Positions 31,101 through 36,935 of a stretch of 64,000 nucleotides of DNA are shown one piece after another. Under the pieces are notes generated by a model. The model was not told the origin of the DNA, ran no database searches, and was given only the letters and a program-made list of their open reading frames with translations. Location of the stretch: positions 124,001 through 188,000 of the forward strand of contig CAZYZX010000001.1 in the NCBI GenBank assembly GCA_964652025.1. The letters run 5' to 3'. The DNA is from JAEXOD01 sp964652025. Lineage in GTDB: Bacteria; Bacteroidota; Ignavibacteria; Ignavibacteriales; Melioribacteraceae. Every line of letters starts with the position of its first letter. Position 1 is the stretch's first letter. The translations under genes were made by a program, and so were the position numbers.

Positions 31101-33732
31101 AGAATTTGTTTGGGAATCTGCATATATAAATAAAGTTAATATTGAGTTTATTACAGATGACTCTACAGGTACTGCTGTTTTCCCTGCATCTTCATATAAA
31201 TTTAATGATTTACCAATTAATGCATCTTTGGGTAGGTTTAGTAAAGTAATTGATAGAAACATAGCAGGATTAATACCATCGAAACATGTTAGAATTAGAA
31301 TAATAGAAACTAACACAACAGAAAAATTAACAGATACTTGTAATAGCACATTAACTATTAGTGAAATTAAATTAGTTTATCCAAATGGTGGAGAAAATTT
31401 TGGAAAGGCAGATTCAATAAAATGGGAGTGCAGCACTAATACTATAGAAAAAGTTAATTTATATTATAAACGCGATGATATGGTTAATTGGCGATTAATT
31501 GCAAGCAATGTCCCTGCAAATAGTTCTTCTTATAAATGGGTAATTAAAAATATAGACCCAGCAATGGATTATAGAATTAAAATTGAAGATGCAAATATAG
31601 ACCCTAAATATAAAGTAATAAATGATGTTAGTGATGATAAATTTACAATTAGTGATTTAAATTTAATTTATCCAAATGGTGGGGAAAAATTAAAAGCAGG
31701 CAAAACTTATGCTATAAAGTGGAATAGTATCTACATAAATTTAGTTAAGTTAGAATATACGACAGACGATGGACAAAGTTGGAATTTAATTTCAAATGAT
31801 CCTATATCAGCAATACAAAAATCTTATGATTGGACTATTCCATTTGAATTTAGTAGAAAAGTTAAAATTAGAGTTAGTGATTATGATAAATCTATAATTA
31901 ACGATGTTAGTGATACAACATTTACAATTGCAGATATTACATTATTAGCTCCAAATAATTTGATGGCTTTGAATGTAGGCACAAATTATGAAATAAAATG
32001 GAGCCAAGAAAATGTTGATACTGTAAGAATTCAACTATCTACAGATAATGGTAAAAATTGGAATTATAATTTAGCAACATTATCTGCAAATTTAGGAGTA
32101 TATAATTGGCAAATTCCAAGTATTTTAACAACACAAGCAAGAATAAGAATTATAGACAAAACAGAAGCAAATATAAGTGATACAAGTAATAGCCATTTTG
32201 TAATTGGAAAATATCCAACAGTTAAAGTTATAAGTGGCAAGAGTAATATAATTAAATTCTTTTTCGAGTTTCTAACTCCGCAAGAATCGATAACTATAGA
32301 TCGTTTTGAATATCAATTAGGTGACGGTCCAATAATAAACAATACAGAATCATTGATAAATCCACCTTATGTAATTACAGGACCAGCAAACGACACCTTA
32401 TATTGGAGGAGCACCGATAAGCTTAATAATTTAGAAGGTTCGGTTAAAGTATACATAAAGTTTAGAAGTCCACAATTTAATGTTTATTATGATATATTTA
32501 TTGATAGTGTAGCCTTTGATAATAAAGCACCAGTATTTAATAAAGATAGCGTGTATTATTATCAAATTCCAAAAAAGTTAGGATGGAGTAAGGTAGTTGT
32601 AAAATGGGAAAAAGCGACAGATTTAAGCAAAAATATTACGTATAGTTTAAACATTTATGATTTAAATAACGAATATCTAAATTATACAAAAATCACCAAA
32701 GGGGATTCTGTTACTATTCCAGATATTACGACATCAATACTTTACAAAGTTAAAATTGATGTTTATGATGATTATAAAAATACAAATAATATTAATTTAA
32801 ATGATTTTAAGGCATTAGCACTTGGCGATTTCCCCCCATATGATGGTGTTTTAGATGCACGCGACTTAGCTAATTTTGTTACAATGTGGAGCTCAAAAGA
32901 CTCAATAAAAGCAGTAGATTTTGCGCCATACGACGGTAATTTCCCATTTATAAAGGTTAAAGGTGATAATAAATTAGATCTAAACGATTTATTAACATTT
33001 GTAAATAATTGGAATTTTAGTCAAGATTATACTTTACCAAAGAAAGGAGCTACACATAAGTTCAGTTCTGATATAACTAGCGAACGAATAAACTTTAGAA
33101 CTGGTAATCAAAATATAAACTTCCCATTATATTTTAATGAAAAAGATGTTTTAGCTATAACAGCTTATATCAATTATCCAACTGAATCTATGAAGTTTGA
33201 TTCAATTAAAGTTAAGGGATTATCAGAAAATGGATTGGCATTTGTTAAAACAGATAGTTTAAATGGAATGGCAAAAATTGATTTTGCAGAGTTAGCTGGT
33301 GGTTTAAGGAATCAGTATAGTATTACTTCAAAACTCATTTCTATGTTCGATAAAATTTCTAAAAAGGATTCCTTAATTATAAGATATGTTGGGTATAAAG
33401 CAGGTGGATTATTAGCTTTTGATAAGACGATAAATTACACTTTAACAGAAATACCAGCTAGTTATAAACTTTATCAAAATTATCCAAATCCATTTAATCC
33501 ATCAACAACAATTGAGTATGATTTACCGGAAAAAACTAAGGTAAATTTAACAGTGTATGACATTTTGGGTAGGGAAGTTACTACGTTAGTAAATGAAGAA
33601 CAACAAGAAGGAACTTATAGAATAATTTTTGATGCTGCGAAGGTTAAAAACGGATTAGCAAGCGGTGTATATTTTATAAGAATGAGTACTAATAACTTTA
33701 AGGTAACTAAAAAAATGTTGTTACTAAAATAA
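19147..33732 (+). CDS. Giant tandem-repeat surface protein with dockerin-like module and T9SS sorting domain
   Basis: The gene encodes 4861 residues in one unbroken frame. GAGGAG (19132-19137) precedes ATG 19147. A signal peptide (residues 1 to ~30, ending VFAA) is followed by 46 repeats of about 94 residues (about 44-4354), each running PNGGE-x-G-x-ITW, then V-x-I-x-YS-DNG-W, then YNW-x-IP, KI-x-I-D and SD-x-F-x-I. The unit resembles Kre9/KNH-like beta-sandwich domains often seen in T9SS cargo. Fibronectin-like sequence follows, then a duplicated dockerin-like segment (4559-4623), a beta-rich domain (about 4640-4765) and the C-terminal sorting domain (4773-4861). The protein would be a surface filament or adhesin several tens of nanometres or more in length. 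It sits directly downstream of the paired outer-membrane genes and upstream of a cohesin-type lipoprotein. The ligand is unknown. Confidence 0.88.
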   Translation: MKKNVLKYILLLIFLFQFINNNAANIVFAANKNISKVNPKVKSLILTSPNGGEIWQAGKDNVITWESSEIDYVDLSYSTNNGITWNNIITSYAATWQQYLWSIPETITPSQEFLIKVSETGNPALFDVSNNKLTLTKIIITSPGPALSFLVNRQDTIKWQASSDIDSVDISISFNNGDFTFIKRVKASLGKYVYLVPDNASTFNKIKISNYNKPQFYYTTDYFRIAKLVITSPIGGESWFNGTRHPITWQSNSISHVKIEYTTDGGATWNNITNNYSAALNFYNWNIPYVGTSQGKIKITDINEPSIYTISNGFFNLLKLFITTPNDSTGWKIGSNVNIDWSTNLTDNVKLEISYDDGNNWQVIANNISASLQTYPFTVPNNPTNKGIIRITSVSQPTYRSVSEGKFTIGNITITNPNGGIWQAGTQQDITWSSSGINLVKIEYTTNNGTNWNLIHPGYSAASGAYAWSIPSNLAANNVKIKISDAETNNNVLQDISSNFAISNIKILTPSNADVYQSGTNINITWVASSVISNVYLAYKTENDATWQPINNNNPVQASLGSYNWVVPNNLFGKNCQIKISASDNPDNYVINDGYFRIGYINLISPNGGEKLIGNGTYNIKWNSSNSIDFIKLEYSLDGGVSYITIPGSYGYSAASGLFTWQVPNVISANVKIRISDIYAPNTIQDVSNNTFSIAQLSLTYPNGGEGFYPGQPITITWDVTNITNVNLSYRIGNGNWNNIVQGLPAVPKQYNWVIPNSISGDFDIKISATEDTSLFDIGNGKSKIANLQVKYPSLAGEIFQVGKNLNITWSFTSNISNVNIEISTDNGVNWNFIATRPASDSIYSWIITNIPTTQGLIRISDAANSNIFDISDNTFTIKYLDLNYPNGGERFLADSTINILWNSTNVLNVKISYSLNNNNWVNIATVPALPASYNWKLPNIPSSNVKIKIEDADNLSLNISDVSNQPFLISTVKLIAPNGGESFTVGSNQLISWQTNSNIQKVRLELTTNGGSSWVIIKDSLNANLSSYNWVVPNYISNNCRIRIVDLNNPISNATMDESDASFAIGSILLTSPNGGERYQVGSKKNITWVNINSVSKINLYYSTNNGFNWNSIVTNYDATLESYEWTIPNVNVPGNGILVKITSYADSTIKDVSDNYFSIVNITVNYPNGNEVYKVGEKLPIGWSSWNIQTVNLQISYDNGTTWNNIATGINASAGFNNTYTIPDVISTQALVRIIDNNDATILDRSDNTFKVLKLDLISPDGGESYKIGTTKTITWNSGFVNLINIYQSIDNGVNWVPIVTNYNAALGSYNWVVSNNSTNNFKVKIVDTANPTVSDSSSNAFTVGNISVIEPILGEVLKANSIKTIKWNSTTGLNAVKLEFSSDNGATWELIENNVPASLGSYNWVVKDVATTSGLIRISHAVGVTDIIGSSGNFTINKLMLTYPNGGEYLQSGMSYNITWTSSIVGNVKIEYSLDNGITWNNIISSIAANLGSYNWVVPTNLSSTQAIIKVTDLNNPLVKDSSDAPFKIGDVNITNIVGGEYLQTGTIKTINFITTNSINRVNIEYTLDGITWLPIANDILASLGSVNWNIGDIAASSTAKIRISDAQSSLAIKKVTNNFNVVRLNLIYPNGGELLQAGKNININWEGSTQIPFVNIYYSTDNGISWSVIANNVASAGNTSNMYNWSIPSNVASENSLIRIEATVNNNIKTISLNKFTISRLEITTPTITTKWQTDRTNKIEWNSQFLGSVKIDFSTNNGTTWSNLISNYNSAISYYNWTVPLNSYSNQVRVRITSETNSAISEISAPFTLKRLDLKVPNGGELWKSGTTKTITWDANYVNTVSLYLSSNNGQTWDSNPIVSAIAGNLGQYNWAIPSNYTGTNYKIKIKDDEVSTISDSSNARFTINSFALTSPLGGELWQQGKSYLITWNYSNVNLVKLEYSIDNGTTWNTIITNLNAALQQYSWQVPNVVSTQARIKITDVQDNNNYYVSNPFTICQLTLVSPNGGEVWLSGTIKPITWSSVNNNNVNLYYSTDNGNNWVTIAENINASLGSYNWQLPNNLFGSVRLKISNYDNSSVFDLSDNTITIKYLNVVYPNGGEVFQAGKTVKISYNYSPNITLVNIFYSSNNGVNWTNINNGSTVANGEYIYTFPITSTNTNLGLFRVEDANAATVIYDQSDANFTVSSLLLTYPNGNEHLQIGKSYNITWSAGTAVNKVSLDYYTETKGWKLIVDNINANLGTYSWVIPNDPSNNVKVRVRDYENSSIADVSDTTLRVANVNLLTPNSNLRWQVGSIKEIQYNKTNNVKYVNLEYSINGGTTYKPPIAMLDSSVNNIVKWRIPDDTTLTAKVKVTDASSGGAIFDESDVNFVITKLEINNPNGNTSLLAGSTQQIKWISTRDIDSVNIKLSLDNGNSWSILSKEKANKYLYNWVIPNNANTENAYILIEDTKDISIKDTSNKLKIIPANLTLTYPVGGEVLQQERNYNITWTRSNSVQLVNIEISTNNGTNWSTIVSNYPADSLKYSYNVPNGFFTDNAKIRITDALNSFVKSESNIFKIVGLKLTSFNQPNLHFMVGETKQITWSATNNLSQINIEYNTNNGSWKPIALNVNASAGSYTWIIPNDPSNELRIRLTFIQSSAVNDISQIPFRVANISVVSPNTFTKVQTNRYQTIKWNFSNNITSVNLYYSTNNGAIWLPIGSKGITAAGEFNWLVPDNVSTNALIKVEDNSAPTFIYDTSDTIFVISKLEVTKPDNGSLWASGDTKEIKWESSNDIDSVNIYVSLDDGVLFNKIAEVKANLKTYNWSIPNNINSDKVRILINDSKYTNIKDTSDKFTIYSPQLSIVAPNGGEYVNGGKYYEIKWQKSNEVRNIKIEYRNSPTSSWQTIVASYPADSLKYNWLVTQNATDSAQIKISDVLSPFVYDVSDNVFKIAYITVLAPNGGEHVQSGKTMLIKWNGSSNINNVKIEYSLNGINYVTIASGIANSLGSYLWNIPNIYSANAYIRVSDEASVNLISDINDNPFIISLLQLTTPSSNTQIQAGKNYSIKWISSPEIENVNIDYSIDGITWNRITTISANLGEYNWLVPNNLCSSTGKLRIWDNTSINIIDTSKYQITFKQLDVVIPMGNENWQVGTTQELRWSSCLIDTVHIEYSINNGLNWIRIADNVSASSGKYNWIIPNTPTQNALIRLIDKSNPAIVALSNKFVIFNPSLKLLVPNGGEIWQAGSSKTIRWQSTNVNYVKIEFSADSGKTWTLLRNSISADSFFVWNPIPPNLETKGAMIKITDVLNSHIKDSSLVFTITQLKLLAPLGGEYWQSGTIQKIKWHAGLGINTINLEYTLNNGQTWETIQGAQNYLASADSFAWSIPTTGSNAVKVRIRETYDATINSASPDTFTIGWVNVIYPNGNEVVQAGMPVNIKWQNSDNIKNVKVEIYNYTNNQVIAFTEVAANLKEINLLTPSNFSSDSLKIRLSASNSNYSIVDYSDNYFRCMMLNLLTPVVGSSWRALTERNITWEASSNNNTVRLEFSSDSGVSWSNIVTNILASQKSYSWLVPNNVSATCLVRIVNEEYTNVKDSSGIFTIFIPELTLNSPNGNEYYQVNKTYKIKWNYSFITTVKIEFSSDNGNSWEVIKQQVPANLKEWNWTITNKNWATIKGLIRISDYSDANIYDISNANFTIGWIDVISPDGGENWLSNTKKLIKWNNSNSVYFVNIYYNNGIDTNWVQLAVNFPADSGKFTWQQIPNVETNRGKIKITDALSNGEISDLSNNYFLITKLYVIEPNGGEVYYRGNTYQIKWTPSININALKILLSTDGGKNYNVVINNSYPSQSGYYNWVVPENYYSDSAKIKLVNAEDTTISATSVGYFTLGNLQLLVFNSPEKVLENSVKKIVWESSPNIKKVDLYYWTKNKIKIPIAIDQDATKKFYNWVIPESVSDSCYIAIYDHHNYRFYDTCNAPFTISRLKLLYPRGDEVWKIGEAKEFVWESAYINKVNIEFITDDSTGTAVFPASSYKFNDLPINASLGRFSKVIDRNIAGLIPSKHVRIRIIETNTTEKLTDTCNSTLTISEIKLVYPNGGENFGKADSIKWECSTNTIEKVNLYYKRDDMVNWRLIASNVPANSSSYKWVIKNIDPAMDYRIKIEDANIDPKYKVINDVSDDKFTISDLNLIYPNGGEKLKAGKTYAIKWNSIYINLVKLEYTTDDGQSWNLISNDPISAIQKSYDWTIPFEFSRKVKIRVSDYDKSIINDVSDTTFTIADITLLAPNNLMALNVGTNYEIKWSQENVDTVRIQLSTDNGKNWNYNLATLSANLGVYNWQIPSILTTQARIRIIDKTEANISDTSNSHFVIGKYPTVKVISGKSNIIKFFFEFLTPQESITIDRFEYQLGDGPIINNTESLINPPYVITGPANDTLYWRSTDKLNNLEGSVKVYIKFRSPQFNVYYDIFIDSVAFDNKAPVFNKDSVYYYQIPKKLGWSKVVVKWEKATDLSKNITYSLNIYDLNNEYLNYTKITKGDSVTIPDITTSILYKVKIDVYDDYKNTNNINLNDFKALALGDFPPYDGVLDARDLANFVTMWSSKDSIKAVDFAPYDGNFPFIKVKGDNKLDLNDLLTFVNNWNFSQDYTLPKKGATHKFSSDITSERINFRTGNQNINFPLYFNEKDVLAITAYINYPTESMKFDSIKVKGLSENGLAFVKTDSLNGMAKIDFAELAGGLRNQYSITSKLISMFDKISKKDSLIIRYVGYKAGGLLAFDKTINYTLTEIPASYKLYQNYPNPFNPSTTIEYDLPEKTKVNLTVYDILGREVTTLVNEEQQEGTYRIIFDAAKVKNGLASGVYFIRMSTNNFKVTKKMLLLK
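19276..32208 (+). repeat. 46 tandem protein repeats of about 94 residues
   Basis: I counted 46 successive units by their opening motif (hydrophobic strand, then PNGGE or a variant, then G-x-x-x-x-ITW or IKW). The period is about 280 bases. Units differ widely at the amino acid level (PNGGE becomes PNGNE, PLGGE, PSSNT and others), so the array is old or under diversifying drift and not a recent amplification. No unit appears frameshifted. Confidence 0.85.
32821..33015 (+). other. Dockerin-like duplicated acidic motif within the giant protein
   Basis: Two related segments occur in residues 4559-4623: GDFPPYDGVLDARDLANFV-TMW, and DFAPYDG followed by KGDNKLDLNDLLTFVNNW. Both carry an acidic loop (D-G-x-L-D-x-x-D-L) followed by a short helix ending F-V-x-x-W, as in the doubled EF-hand-like calcium loops of dockerins. 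The assignment is by motif only. Confidence 0.55.
33463..33729 (+). other. T9SS type A C-terminal sorting domain of the giant protein
   Basis: Residues 4773-4861 read YKLYQNYPNPFNPSTTIEY, VYDILGREVTTLVN, GVYFIRM and a final KKMLLLK, the standard pattern of T9SS sorting domains in Ignavibacteria and relatives. It should direct outer-membrane passage and be cleaved by a PorU-type protease. Confidence 0.92.
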
Positions 33733-33744
33733 GTAGAGTAAAAT

Positions 33745-34596
33745 ATGAAAACCCGATTAAAATTAATATTATATAATAAAAGAATTTATTTAATTAAAAT
33801 ATTACTTATTTTATTAACTATTTCTTGTAATGGTGGAGGCTCGACTGAAGCACCACCAGCATTTATACAGTTTATACAAGCACCCGAAGAAAATGCCGTT
33901 TTAAGCCAAAACAGAGTAATATTTGTATGGCGCTCCAGCGATAATAATTTTATGTTTAGATATAGGTTACTAGAATTAAATGAGGAAAATTTAAGCAATT
34001 ATATTGATTGGTCTAATTTTTCAACAGGTACAGAAATTGAATTTACTGAGTTAAATGAAGGGAAATATCAGTTTCAATTAGAAGCTAAAAGTAAAAACTA
34101 CACTGCAACTTTAACACGAAAGTTTTCTATTGATGCAATTAAAGGACCTATTTTAACATTTAATAAATTAAGCACAAGTTCTTTAATTGGGGCATTAGAC
34201 TCTGTTAGTGTGTGGATGGAAGATATACAAGATTTAGCTGCATTTAAACTTTCCATAGATTTTAATCCTAATATTTTAACTTTTGAAGGAGTTGGTGTAG
34301 GGCAAGCTGCTATTAATTCTAACTTTTACCAACTTATAGTTCCTAATGTAAATACAGTTGAAATGAAAAACGAAATAAATAGGACAGGAAGACTTATTAT
34401 AAACTCTGCATTTTTAAAATCAGATGCTTCATTATCTGATGCGTTATCTGGTAGTGGCAGAATACTAAGCATTAAATTTACAGGTAAAAACAAAGGTACT
34501 ACAAAATTAGAGTTTACTAATATTGAATTAAAAAAACTTGACGGAAGTAATATTTTTTATAAAACCCCAGTATCTGGAACTTATACAATTAAATAA
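33745..34596 (+). CDS. Cohesin-domain lipoprotein
   Basis: The 283-residue protein starts with a lipoprotein signal (LLILLTISC, Cys28), then a fibronectin-like domain (about 40-130), then a domain at about 133-283 with the cohesin pattern. That domain shows VSVWMEDIQDLAAFKLSIDF, NPNILTFEGV, a grafted middle, GSGRILSIKFTGKNKGTTKLEF and a final strand. Cohesins bind dockerins with calcium. The gene begins 12 bases after the giant repeat-protein gene, whose product has a dockerin-like module, so a surface receptor or anchor for it is a natural guess. It could instead be a carbohydrate-binding lipoprotein, since cohesin folds occur without dockerin partners. Surface exposure is not shown by the sequence. 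Confidence 0.68.
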   Translation: MKTRLKLILYNKRIYLIKILLILLTISCNGGGSTEAPPAFIQFIQAPEENAVLSQNRVIFVWRSSDNNFMFRYRLLELNEENLSNYIDWSNFSTGTEIEFTELNEGKYQFQLEAKSKNYTATLTRKFSIDAIKGPILTFNKLSTSSLIGALDSVSVWMEDIQDLAAFKLSIDFNPNILTFEGVGVGQAAINSNFYQLIVPNVNTVEMKNEINRTGRLIINSAFLKSDASLSDALSGSGRILSIKFTGKNKGTTKLEFTNIELKKLDGSNIFYKTPVSGTYTIK

Positions 34597-34697
34597 TGTT
34601 ACCTTAATAAAAATATTGCTATTATTTTTATAATTAATTGAAAAGAAAAAATACAATAGCTATATTTAAAGATTAAATTTTTTATTTGAGGTAACAT
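34596..34697 (+). promoter_or_regulatory. Nested inverted repeats in the purC leader
   Basis: ATGTTACCTTAA (34596-34607) pairs with TTGAGGTAACAT (34686-34697) in a 12-base helix with one T-G wobble; the right arm holds the Shine-Dalgarno GAGG and the first two bases of the purC ATG. Inside it, AAATATTGCTATT (34611-34623) pairs with AATAGCTATATTT (34655-34667) with one mismatch. The leader could fold so as to block translation. No known purine riboswitch core is recognisable, so a function is inferred only from the layout. Confidence 0.45.
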
Positions 34698-35586
34698 GAG
34701 TACCGTCGTTTTATCCACAAATTTTCCTGACCTAAATTTTCTAAAAAAAGGCAAAGTAAGAGATATCTATGAAATGGCAGATTCTTATTTAATAGTTTCT
34801 ACAGATAGATTAAGTGCGTTTGATGTTATAATGAATGAAGGAATCCCAAATAAAGGGAAAGTGTTAAATAAGATTTCTGAATTTTGGTTTAATTATACAA
34901 AAGATATTATAAATAATCATCTTATCTTTACAGATATAAATGAATTTCCAGAAACTTGCAAAAAATATAAAGAAGTATTAAAAGATCGCTCTATGCTTGT
35001 AAAAAAAGCAAATCCATTACCAATAGAGTGTATCGTAAGGGGATATATAACAGGCAGTGGATGGAATGATTACCAAAAAACGGGCGAAATTTGTGGTATA
35101 AAATTACCTAAAAATTTAAAGGAATCTGAAAAATTACCAGAGCCAATTTTTACACCTTCTTCTAAAGCAGAAATAGGTATTCATGATGAAAATATAACAC
35201 ATAACGAAGCAATTAATATTATTGGTAAAGAACTATTTGAAAAAATAAAAGAGATATCAATTTTAATTTATAAAAAAGCTGCTGATTATGCAATAAATAG
35301 GGGGATAATTATAGCAGATACAAAAATGGAATTTGGTTTATATGATGGTGAATTAATATTAATAGATGAACTATTAACGCCAGATAGTAGCCGTTTTTGG
35401 GATGTTAATGGATATAGCGTTGGAACAACACCCTTAAGTTATGATAAACAATTTGTAAGAGATTATTTACTTTCTATTAATTTTAATAAAAAACCACCTG
35501 CACCAACACTACCCGAAGAAATTATTAACAAAACAGCCAATAAATATTTAGAAGCATTAAATAAATTAACCGGTATAGAAATTTAA
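34696..35586 (+). CDS. purC: Phosphoribosylaminoimidazole-succinocarboxamide synthase
   Basis: PurC joins aspartate to CAIR in de novo purine synthesis. Recognisable blocks are KKGKVRDIYEM with TDRLSAFDVIM (N-terminal nucleotide-binding part), ECIVRGYITGSGW, DTKMEFGL and LTPDSSRFW. The 296-residue length is that of the longer, ADE1-like form and not the ~240-residue short form. GAGG lies 5 bases before the ATG. The gene begins a tightly packed run that also contains guaB and purD. Confidence 0.96.
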   Translation: MSTVVLSTNFPDLNFLKKGKVRDIYEMADSYLIVSTDRLSAFDVIMNEGIPNKGKVLNKISEFWFNYTKDIINNHLIFTDINEFPETCKKYKEVLKDRSMLVKKANPLPIECIVRGYITGSGWNDYQKTGEICGIKLPKNLKESEKLPEPIFTPSSKAEIGIHDENITHNEAINIIGKELFEKIKEISILIYKKAADYAINRGIIIADTKMEFGLYDGELILIDELLTPDSSRFWDVNGYSVGTTPLSYDKQFVRDYLLSINFNKKPPAPTLPEEIINKTANKYLEALNKLTGIEI

Positions 35587-35591
35587 TTTAT

Positions 35592-35891
35592 ATGAAACCT
35601 AAACAAATAAAGAAAGATGCTGATAATTTAATTGTTATTTGGACTAATGGTGAAACGACAAAAATTAAGTTAACAACACTTAGGTTTTTATGTCCATGTG
35701 CAGTTTGTGCGGCAGATAGGGAAAATGTTGGGGATCATTATGTAGCTGTTTATAGCTCATCTCAAATTAATTTAAAGGGAATTAAGGATGTTGGAAACTA
35801 TGCAATAAAATTTGAGTGGGAAGATGGGCATAACACAGGATTTTATGAATATGAATATTTGTATAATATTATGGTAAATCATACTGTATGA
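35592..35891 (+). CDS. DUF971 family protein
   Basis: The 99-residue protein has the DUF971 pattern: WTNGETTKIKLTTLRFLCPCAVC, with the LR-x-x-CPCA-x-C core, and a C-terminal WEDGHNTGFYEYEYL. This domain also forms the N-terminal part of gamma-butyrobetaine hydroxylase and stand-alone members are often encoded near Fe-S assembly genes; the Cys cluster may bind metal. It starts 5 bases after purC and overlaps pgsA by 4 bases. Confidence 0.85.
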   Translation: MKPKQIKKDADNLIVIWTNGETTKIKLTTLRFLCPCAVCAADRENVGDHYVAVYSSSQINLKGIKDVGNYAIKFEWEDGHNTGFYEYEYLYNIMVNHTV

Positions 35892-36484
35892 TACTTCCTA
35901 ATCAATTAACAACGTTAAGAATAATTTTAACTCCTATTTTTTTATTTTTATTTTTGCAAGATGACAATTTATTTAAACAATTATCTGTAGTTGTATTTTT
36001 AATTGCAGCAATTACAGATTGGTATGATGGTTGGTTAGCTAGAAAATTTAATTATATTACAAGCTGGGGGAAATTTATGGACCCCTTAGCAGATAAAATA
36101 CTTACTTCGTCTGCTTTTATAGGTTTTGTATTAATAGGCTGGTTACCACTTTGGATGGTGAGTTTAATAATATTTAGGGACTTTTTGATTACAGGTTTAC
36201 GAAGCTTTGCTGAATATAAAAAGAAAGCTTTTTTTACTTCGCGCTCTGCAAAAGTAAAAACATTTTTACAAATGTTTTTTTTGTATTATTTGCTAATGGT
36301 ATATGTTTTACAAAGCTATATTTATAAATATAATGAAATTAGTTTTTATTTTAGTATTTTAGCCAATAAATTATTTATATTTTATTTTATGTTTTTTGTT
36401 ACAATATTTACGGTATTTACAGGTGTAACATATATTTATAAAAATCGTTTTTTAATTAAAGAATTATATGAAGGCAAAAATTAA
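35888..36484 (+). CDS. pgsA: CDP-diacylglycerol--glycerol-3-phosphate 3-phosphatidyltransferase
   Basis: PgsA makes phosphatidylglycerophosphate in the inner membrane. The CDP-alcohol phosphotransferase signature D-G-x2-A-R-x8-G-x3-D-x3-D is present as DGWLARKFNYITSWGKFMDPLADK (written here as DGWLAR and GKFMDPLADK, about residues 48-70). Several membrane helices follow. The length (198) is usual. It overlaps DUF971 by 4 bases and pgpA by 17 bases; pgpA encodes the phosphatase for the next step, so the two are functionally coupled. Confidence 0.93.
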   Translation: MILPNQLTTLRIILTPIFLFLFLQDDNLFKQLSVVVFLIAAITDWYDGWLARKFNYITSWGKFMDPLADKILTSSAFIGFVLIGWLPLWMVSLIIFRDFLITGLRSFAEYKKKAFFTSRSAKVKTFLQMFFLYYLLMVYVLQSYIYKYNEISFYFSILANKLFIFYFMFFVTIFTVFTGVTYIYKNRFLIKELYEGKN

Positions 36485-36935
36485 TAAAATAGAATTTATA
36501 TTAGGTTCAGGTTTTTATACAGGGTCTATAAAATTTGCTTCTGGAACTTGGGGTAGCTTAGCAGGATTGATTATATATTTAGTAATTCCTGGTTTTGAAA
36601 ATCCAACTGTGTTACTGTTGATGTCATCAATTTTTACCGTATTAGGAATAAATATTGGGACAAAATTTGAAACAATATATGGTAAAGATCCTAAAGAATT
36701 TACATTGGATGAAGTGGTTGGAATGTGGATAAGTTTACTTTTTATTCCGAAAAAGATTTGGTATATTGCAGTAACGTTTTTAGTTTGGCGTGCTTTGGAT
36801 ATTATCAAAATTCCTCCTGCTAAACAAGCTGAAAAATTAGAGGGAGGCTTAGGAATAATGTTAGATGATATAATAGCTGCATTTTACAGCGTAATAATTG
36901 TTAATTTATTAATTTATTTTTTTAAAACATTATGA
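36468..36935 (+). CDS. pgpA: Phosphatidylglycerophosphatase A
   Basis: PgpA removes the phosphate from phosphatidylglycerophosphate to give phosphatidylglycerol. The family motif G-S-G-F-Y-T-G and FASGTWGSLAG near the N-terminus, FTLDEVVGMW in the middle, and GGLGIMLDDIIAA at the C-terminal end are all clear. There are about four membrane helices in 155 residues. It overlaps both neighbours. Confidence 0.92.
   Translation: MKAKINKIEFILGSGFYTGSIKFASGTWGSLAGLIIYLVIPGFENPTVLLLMSSIFTVLGINIGTKFETIYGKDPKEFTLDEVVGMWISLLFIPKKIWYIAVTFLVWRALDIIKIPPAKQAEKLEGGLGIMLDDIIAAFYSVIIVNLLIYFFKTL

Noticed and set aside
23520..31349. Several minus-strand open frames inside the giant repeat gene
   Set aside because: They recur at the same place in the repeat period, have no ribosome binding sites and are shadows of the repeat sequence.
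19276..32208. Regular ~280-base periodicity that could suggest a CRISPR or DNA satellite array
   Set aside because: The period is that of a 94-residue protein repeat in one open frame; units are not conserved at DNA level and there are no constant direct repeats with unique spacers.
34597..34695. Purine or PRPP riboswitch before purC
   Set aside because: No recognisable aptamer core motif; only nested inverted repeats can be shown, so it is reported as an unassigned structure.
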